Assembly: GCF_000143415.4 (NCBI RefSeq)
Contig: NW_003314300.1
Span: 1,224,230 to 1,288,229, forward strand
Length of the DNA stretch: 64,000 nt
Source of the DNA: Selaginella moellendorffii
Lineage: Eukaryota > Streptophyta > Lycopodiopsida > Selaginellales > Selaginellaceae
Direction of reading: 5' to 3'
A program made the position numbers and the translations under genes. Shown one piece after another: positions 57,861-64,000 of this stretch (position 1 is its first letter; the number at the start of each line of letters is the position of its first letter). The notes under the pieces were generated by a model, which saw only the letters and a program-made list of their open reading frames with translations, ran no database searches and was not told the DNA's origin.

Positions 57861-59300
57861 TGTTTTCTATATTTCCTTTCCAACTCACACTGGAGTTTAG
57901 TCTTTTCTGATAAAACTTATATAAAAGCCTTTACAAATCAGATTCATACTATATTGAAAATTCAGTATGCAGTTCAGTAATCAATCCACCTTTAGGGTTA
58001 CCCTTACTTTGAAGTGTTAAAAAATGTCAAGTTGGAATGGGCGGAAGTTTTATCAAGTTTTTGTGATGGGCAACCATGAGTTCTACGAGAAAGTTTTGCT
58101 TGCTGGACAAGGATCACATGGGGCTCCTGGTGGAGACGTGTCTGGAGCAGGACAGGATCATCTACAAGCCGCATAACCTCATATCCAGAGTGTGGTTTCA
58201 ACATGTGATCACCATCGAGCTGTGCATCCATGTCCCAAGGCCAGCATTCCTAGCCAGATACATCTAACTTCCTGCCAACGAGGAAGTCTCCAGCTTTATC
58301 GCTCTCAAACACTAGATGATTTAAGGAAATCATGTATGTGGCTGTGAAAATTGACTGTTCATTTAGTTTCAAGATCTGGACCGTCCCTTCAACTATTCCA
58401 CGAGCTTGGATATTTAGGGTTCTAGTGGGGCAATGCAGCAGCCGCAGCAACACAATCTGGCAGTGCTACACGGATTTGGGATGGCAGTAGGATCTTGTGG
58501 TGCAAATCAAGCAATGGATTCAGGACGGTAGCAGCAGCAGTAAAAGCAAGGATCAGGCGGTGCTACAGATGGAATGGCAAGAGAATTGCAGGTATTTCCT
58601 TACCCTTGCTTCGAGAGTTAGTTGACGTATAGAAACAAGGAGAGCTTCTTAAGGTCCAAGGCAGCAGGATCAAGGTGCTGGAAATTCTCAAGATTTTGAT
58701 CTGGAAGATGAGGATGTACAGATAGGCCAAGGAAATTTTGAAGTGGACGAAGCTGACATTCAGGCAGAGCGTGAAGAACTCGTGGAAGAAGAAATTCTAC
58801 TAGCAACAGTAGAAGAAGAGCTGGACAAAGCTTGTGAGGACAATGCAGAGATATGGGATTGGTGCTTTAGAATAGGAAGCTTGTGACAAGGAGTGTGCGT
58901 CTGCTAGTTTCAGGGACAAGTTGATGAAGATTCTCTTTGGAGCTTGTCACTCAGAAAAGCTGTCCTGCTCAAATGCAATCCAGGCTTGGGATAGAAAACA
59001 ATGAACTCCACATCCTTAACAAGAAAGCTTTGGGTTAGGAATGCCAGAAGTGGAACAATGGTGGTTTTGTGCTGCTCAACATGAACCAATCATTACACAA
59101 GCTGATCATTGTCTACTGTGCTCTACAAATCAAGATAACATGCATGGCTTTCAATATCTACCTTTGCGAACAGTTCTCAAGTTATTCACAGGCAGCTCAA
59201 CTTAGTGTCGTGAATTTGGCAATCTGGAGAGCTAGAGAAAGGTGGCAAAACAGAGATCCAGATCAAGTGATCAACTAATTTTGGGATAGTGAGAAGTTTT
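57861..59300 (+). other. Unrecognised coding-like remnants
   Basis: Several broken plus-strand frames are present. One (about 58640-58885) is strongly acidic (DLEDEDVQIGQ, EADIQAEREELVEEE) and another (59069-59278) ends WRARERWQNRDPDQVIN. Composition is more gene-like than the flanking TEs, but I cannot join them by splice sites or name a family. A gene or DNA-transposon remnant is possible. Confidence 0.25.
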
Positions 59301-59589
59301 AAAAGCTTAAAGCGTTCCCGTCCACGATCTCAAGAAGTGCTCCAGCCACTCACAAATCAACAGGTTAGTGACTGATTGGATTTGTAAAACTATGAATGAT
59401 CTATGAACCACTCTAAATTCACAGGGATTTCACTATAGTTTCTAAGGCCCTGATCTCACAAGATCCAAGAACCATTGCTCGATTGCATTGTCAGGATCTC
59501 GCGGTTGACATGAAGAAGACGAGCGCAAGCTACAAAACAGGAAAGCAAAAGTAAAGCTTCCACTAGAAACTAGATCCATTCGTGCACCT

Positions 59590-60006
59590 GTGGGAAATGC
59601 TGGAGTGCGGGTATTGCACGCTAGGTCTTCGATGACATTTGATCCAAGCACGGCTACTCCTGGTCTGCACGTACTGGCACAATTGGCCCGAGCCAAGGAG
59701 GTTTTCGACGTGATGACGTACGTGACGTGGAATGCCATGCGGGCAGCATATTCCACCTGGAAGATGCTCGGAGAATACTCAATGGTCTTGCAGCGAGGCC
59801 ATTGGATATGCACGGACGGCGGTGATGCATCTCCTCCCAGGAGTGCGAACGTTGATTCGATGCCTAGCCCAATTTTAATCTCGTGGAACGCTCTCCTCGC
59901 GTCCAGAGGCAGCTGCTCCAAAATTTTGGAATTGCTGGGAAGAATGAAGATCGCAGCTGTGTGCAGTGATCTGCAGGTAGGAACAGAAATAAGACAAAGA
60001 AGGTAA
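59590..60006 (+). pseudogene. PPR gene fragment
   Basis: The frame contains degenerate PPR repeats: LARAKEVFDVMTYVTWNAMR followed by AAYSTWKM, and later ILISWNALLASRG. The repeat spacing is disrupted between them. No start, targeting region or C-terminal motifs remain. It is probably a decayed relative of PPR genes like that at 14.1 kb. Confidence 0.6.
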
Positions 60007-60186
60007 TTAGCATTTCCTTCAAATTAAAATGACATAAATATTAAGCTCCAGGAACTTAGACGTTGAAGGATCTGGGGAAGAGTGTCTCTGAAATACACGT
60101 TTTGTAATTTCAGACAAAAAGCCATTCACAAGCATTTGCTACAAACATGACATCCTTGTATAGTAGTAGCTGATACATTTACATCA

Positions 60187-61330
60187 AGCTCGAAGAACGT
60201 CAACGTCCAAGGTTCTGAAAATGAAGTGATTGTCCCTGAAAGGCACCCTAAGCTTGTAAACTGCCACCACCTTGGCTTCCAGGCTGCCATTGCTAGGAAC
60301 TTGGATCATTGTCGCAACTTTGCAATTCTTTGAGACTCCCCAAATGTTGTTCTGGCAGCTCACAATGCTGAAGAAAAACATGTCTTGGCCAGAAGAAGCG
60401 TTAGTCAACTGGAGCGCCTCCCATGAGTTATTGCCACGTTCATATCTCCACCATGATCCGGCCATGTCAGCTTTGTAGATCCAGTTGGAGTGCACAAAGT
60501 AGTGGCACCCAGGCAACGCAGTGATGTCTGCCATTTCCCAGGAAAGACCTCAGACCGAGAAAACAAACATCTTTTTGAGAATTAACGTTGTGCTCAAAAT
60601 CATCTTGTTGCCATTGAGGACAGTGACGCTGCCAAAGGATATTGTCTCTGGTGGTGGAGGAAGAGGATCCCATCGGTCCTCCACTGGATCATATACCTCG
60701 GGCGTCCTCTACTTCGTCAAAGTTGCCATCCACGACGTAGAGCCGACCTCCATAGTCGCAGACGCACAGAATCTTCGAGGACACAGCATTGGTGCCACAG
60801 CGCTCAATCGGTTCATGTATGCATCGAAGACGCTCACCGATTTCTTCCAGTCCGATCCCCCAAGACTGCTGAGGGCCCTACACTTGCCTCCTGTGCCGTG
60901 GAAGTTTGGCGGAGGGCATCCACGCTTTCTTGGTGCTACTGGGATTGAACGCCATCATCAACTTCTCTCCATTAAGATTCACCAAGAATCTCCTCATCCA
61001 AGCCCTGGGCGGAGCGATCATTGTAGAACTTGTCGCTGGAGAAGAGATTCCTCCATGCTCGGCTCACCTTGCGCATTTGGTCGTGGGATGAGAGCGACAC
61101 TCGCAGGAGGCACTGATAAGTGGCATCGTCGTCCAGCCAGGGCTCTACTTGCCCTAATCCAAGCTTTATATGAAGGGCTAACGATTGAGAAGATCTTCTT
61201 TCAAATAGATGTGATACGAACTCACTTCATCTGTTCATTCGAGGCTCCACAATGAATACACAGGCAAACCTCCCTAGCATGATCCCAAGAGTGAAGAGAC
61301 AGCACTTTCGTTGCCGGAGCCATAATCGTA
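60187..61330 (-). pseudogene. F-box/kelch-type gene remnant, second copy
   Basis: Minus-strand pieces in successive frames look like an F-box region (about 61180-60980: DDATYQCLLRVSLSSHDQM, KVSRAWRNLF), propeller-like segments (about 60770-60690: ILCVCDYGGRLYVVDGNFDE) and a long C-terminal frame from 60534 (PGCHYFVHSNWIYKADMAGS, SFNRDNHF-like end in VPFRDNHFIFRTLDVDVLRA). Frameshifts and stops separate them, without splice sites. It resembles the 51-kb remnant in type. The 117-codon C-terminal frame is clean but lacks the F-box. Confidence 0.6.
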
Positions 61331-61417
61331 CAATGCCTAAGCAATCTGACAGGTCGAAAATAACGAACACAACTTAGAGCACACAAACACAAACTAAATC
61401 AGCATTGATTACCGAGA

Positions 61418-61720
61418 CTATCGTTTGGTGAATCTCCTCTGTAGAACCATGCTCTGGGAATGTATGAGAACCAGAGTGAGGTCACTTTGACAACATTTCT
61501 CACCGTTGATTGTTTGGCCTCTGCAATAAAGAGCTTCGAACCAGTGACCAAAGGACCAGAAAATCATGTGGACTAAACACAAAAAGTAAGGAAAATATAA
61601 GTTCAAAAATCGCCGCCAGCCCACGTACCTTGTCCACAAAGAGCTTCGTGATGTGATCTCCAAATCTGTTTACTTGAAGACACAGCAAAAATTCCAACAT
61701 GTTTAAGCTCACCTACACAA
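61418..61720 (-). other. Possible two-exon gene fragment
   Basis: On the minus strand an intron with GTACGTG..ATTGCAG ends (about 61629-61523) separates a stretch encoding RFGDHITKLFVDK from another encoding either RPNNQR or, in a second phase, GQTINGEKCCQSDLTLV. I cannot decide the frame and recognise no family. Confidence 0.2.
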
Positions 61721-62529
61721 AGTGTTGGATTTTTCTGTTAAGAGAGGTTACCGCAAATGTATCCCTTTCAGATATACGTGTCAAATATGTGTAGCACGTT
61801 TTCACCACCCTCTAGATGACAAAGCTCTAAATGCCACCAGTTATGACTATGCCTGCAAGAGAAAAAACAGAAACCAGAGTATTTTGACATCTGTGGGCAA
61901 CAGCAAGCTCAAATCTGATGGTAGTATGAAAAACTTTGGTTGATAATAGAATTCACTATATAAGTATTATATTTTTAGAGCATATACAAGTTTCTATTCA
62001 CCAAAGGCTGATCCAATCTCTAAGGGCAACTACATTTACAATCCATTAAAACTTGTGACATGAACCACAATAATATTCCAAGAATATTTCATGGTATGTG
62101 GGATTGGGAGGGTTTATTCCTTATTCATTTCATTAGTATTGTAGTAGTTGTTCTTTTAGGGATGGTAAATGAGTGGAATATAGATTTTGATGAGAAGTAT
62201 GGTGTTAGTGATGATAGTCATAACAATGAGGAAAAAACTCTCAATGGTGTTGTAATGTGGCATAGTTGCTAGATTATTAAGGTTTAGAATGTCATTAAAG
62301 AAGTTAAGAATTCCATCAATCTCATTAAGGATTTCCTCTTTCATATAGGGTTGAATCAATCTCATATCTATGATTACCATTGGTACATTAAACATTCCAT
62401 AAAGATTATGGTATTATAGAATGAAAATCATTACTAAATATTTGTAATAGCTAGGAGATTGATTCTTGGTTGGAATTATGAGAAAGTTGTTAGTCTTATA
62501 ATTCTTACAAGGATAAAGTAAAGATTTTA

Positions 62530-63150
62530 TTTTTTTTGACGAAGCTCATGGGCCATGCTTCTTCGTGGTGGAAGAATTACATCAAAACTACTTCTAAAAC
62601 AATTTCTTAGAATGGATTTTCTACATTTCATTTGTCAAGAAGTTTGAAAAGATTGATCTTGTGAACCAGTTGCTAAAGATCAAATAGAGGACTTTGTCTT
62701 TAGATGCATATGCCCATCAATTCCATGATCTTTGCCTTAATCTTATAGATATTTTTAATGAGCTGTTAAAGGTGCAATATTTTATCAAAGGTTTAAGCTT
62801 AATGGATGTGCACTAGAAAGTCAAGAAGGATTTTCCAAAAATGTTGATTGATGCTATCACTAAGGCTCAAATCTTTTTGCCCAAACCATTAGTCAACTCA
62901 GTCAACTTTGGTCAACAGGATGTCTATGGGGTAGTCAACGTGATGACTAGCCTGCCAATGTTTCATATTCAAGGAAGAAATGGCCATTACTATGTCATGG
63001 CTCAAAGCATGGAGATAGTAATGAGGCTAAGAAATTTCATTTAGACTAAAGAGAAAAGGACAAGGTAGAGGGCAATTATTTTCATTGTCATAAGGCTAAG
63101 CATCAGAATAAAGATTATTTTGAAGGGGTCAACAAATGTTAAGGTGACTA
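62530..63150 (+). mobile_element. Ty3/gypsy-type gag remnant
   Basis: The plus-strand translation shows a retrotransposon gag pattern (DLVNQLLKIK, LDAYAHQFHDLCLNLIDI, FNELLKVQYFIKGL), followed near 63085-63120 by a CCHC-knuckle relic (FHCHKAKHQNKDYF, with cysteines lost). Stops interrupt it and no pol follows before the family R1 sequence at 63.28 kb. Confidence 0.6.
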
Positions 63151-63279
63151 GTGGAATTTATAAACAACATTCTTTCACGGTTATGAGCCATAAGTTTGAT
63201 ATTATACAGTGGAATTGCCTACTCGAGACAAGGAGTTGTATGTTATTGTGAAGGAATAGCAACATTATTTGTATAAATT

Positions 63280-63918
63280 AAACTTTGTCACAAATGTAAT
63301 TTCAAGTATCAAAAGTTACCTATTGGCCAGTCCTTATATACACTCTTTCTTTACTGCCATGATGGCACGAGGTTGATATTGTTGGACCCTTTATTAGTCC
63401 CTCTTGTGCTAGTGGAGTTAATTGGGCATTTCGAGTGTATTTAGGCCGGACGAGCATAAAGAAAGAATTTCTACATGCTATTAACTAAGCATACTTAGCC
63501 CGATAAGGAGTTCCCGTCTTATTGTGTCTTGCACTGGCTAGTATTGAGATATTGGATATTAGCTTACTGTGTCTGTTAAACATTCTCGCTATCATGCCCT
63601 TTGTGTTAGTTTCATTTTGATATCAAATGGTATTTATGAAAAGTGTCTAGATTTGCTCATTTGGCATATCTACGGAATGTAGAGATTGTCTTGAATACAA
63701 TGGTGTTTGTCCCATATCCAAATTCACAATCTAAGGATATTCCATATTTAATAAGTTTCAAGCTTGTCCCAAAGACTAACTCCTGATACTAAGGGAGGCT
63801 TGGGGTGAAAGCCCAAAGTGCATGTTCCTCAAGAAGGGGAGGGTTGGGGGGGGGGGGGGGGGGAAGGGGGGGGATTCCCAATGTATAAAAGGGATAGTCG
63901 GTAGGTCAGGCATGGCCC
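63280..63918 (+). repeat. Family R1 copy ending in poly-G
   Basis: Homologous to the reverse complement of 35380-35995. It ends with the GTGAAAGCCCAAAG motif and a G-run of about 20 at 63847-63873, then runs into the terminal gap. Confidence 0.8.
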
Positions 63919-64000
63919 NNNNNNNNNNNNNNNNNNNNNNNNNNNNNNNNNNNNNNNNNNNNNNNNNNNNNNNNNNNNNNNNNNNNNNNNNNNNNNNNNN
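63919..64000. other. Assembly gap (at least 82 N)
   Basis: Unresolved bases to the window end. The gap follows a poly-G run and a repeat, typical reasons for an assembly break. Confidence 1.

Noticed and set aside
59442-59921. 159-codon minus-strand frame
   Set aside because: The opposite strand carries recognisable PPR repeats, so this is its shadow.
60521-61255. 244-codon plus-strand frame
   Set aside because: The minus strand encodes F-box/kelch segments here; the plus frame has no domain.
1-64000. CRISPR arrays, bacterial operons, rRNA genes
   Set aside because: No regularly spaced direct repeats with unique spacers, no ribosome-binding-site-led gene strings and no rRNA motifs; spliced genes and plant families dominate.

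Overview
This window looks like nuclear DNA of a land plant, most likely a lycophyte such as Selaginella moellendorffii. The evidence is very short introns (about 35 to 80 bp) in intron-rich genes, an intronless QALGGH zinc-finger repressor gene, a PPR protein made almost only of 31-residue repeats, several F-box/kelch relics, nuclear genes for mitochondrial proteins, and plant Ty3/gypsy and TRIM retroelements. The species is inference. Most gene models below were built by hand from splice junctions and checked only for reading-frame continuity.

Layout. 1-16.3 kb is GC-richer and genic: the 3' exons of an unidentified gene, a C2H2/EAR zinc-finger gene (-), about 5 kb with no recognised gene (one 100-N gap), a seven-exon membrane-protein gene (-) head to head with a ten-exon coiled-coil gene (+), a mitochondrial enoyl-CoA hydratase, mitochondrial ribosomal protein bTHX, an organelle-type RanBP2 zinc-finger protein (-), and a PPR protein. 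From about 16.35 kb the DNA becomes strongly AT-rich and repeat-dominated. That part holds a decayed Ty3/gypsy element (-), a spliced secreted bulb-type lectin gene, a complete TRIM element with target-site duplication (TSD), a decayed pogo-like transposon, a small genic island with mitochondrial ribosomal protein uS15 and a B3-domain gene, a solo LTR nested in an older repeat, two copies of an unrecognised 5-6 kb element in opposite orientation, two arrays of a palindromic satellite, and a GC-rich minisatellite block. From 51 to 64 kb there are F-box/kelch and PPR pseudogenes, a gene 5' end next to a Ty3/gypsy element with a duplicated 3' end, and a further gag remnant that runs into a terminal gap.

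How the genes relate. Within 11-14 kb, four neighbouring genes encode proteins with mitochondrial or organellar signatures. Two divergent pairs share short promoters (266 bp and 134 bp), and at least two promoters carry telo-box-like motifs, common in genes for translation and organelle biogenesis. In the repeat-rich part only two genes outside the uS15m gene have unbroken spliced reading frames (lectin and B3), which makes them the best candidates for function. The most unusual signals are the secreted AT-rich lectin, the B3 gene, the TIR-bounded element with possible methyltransferase-like motifs, and the 96-bp palindromic satellite.
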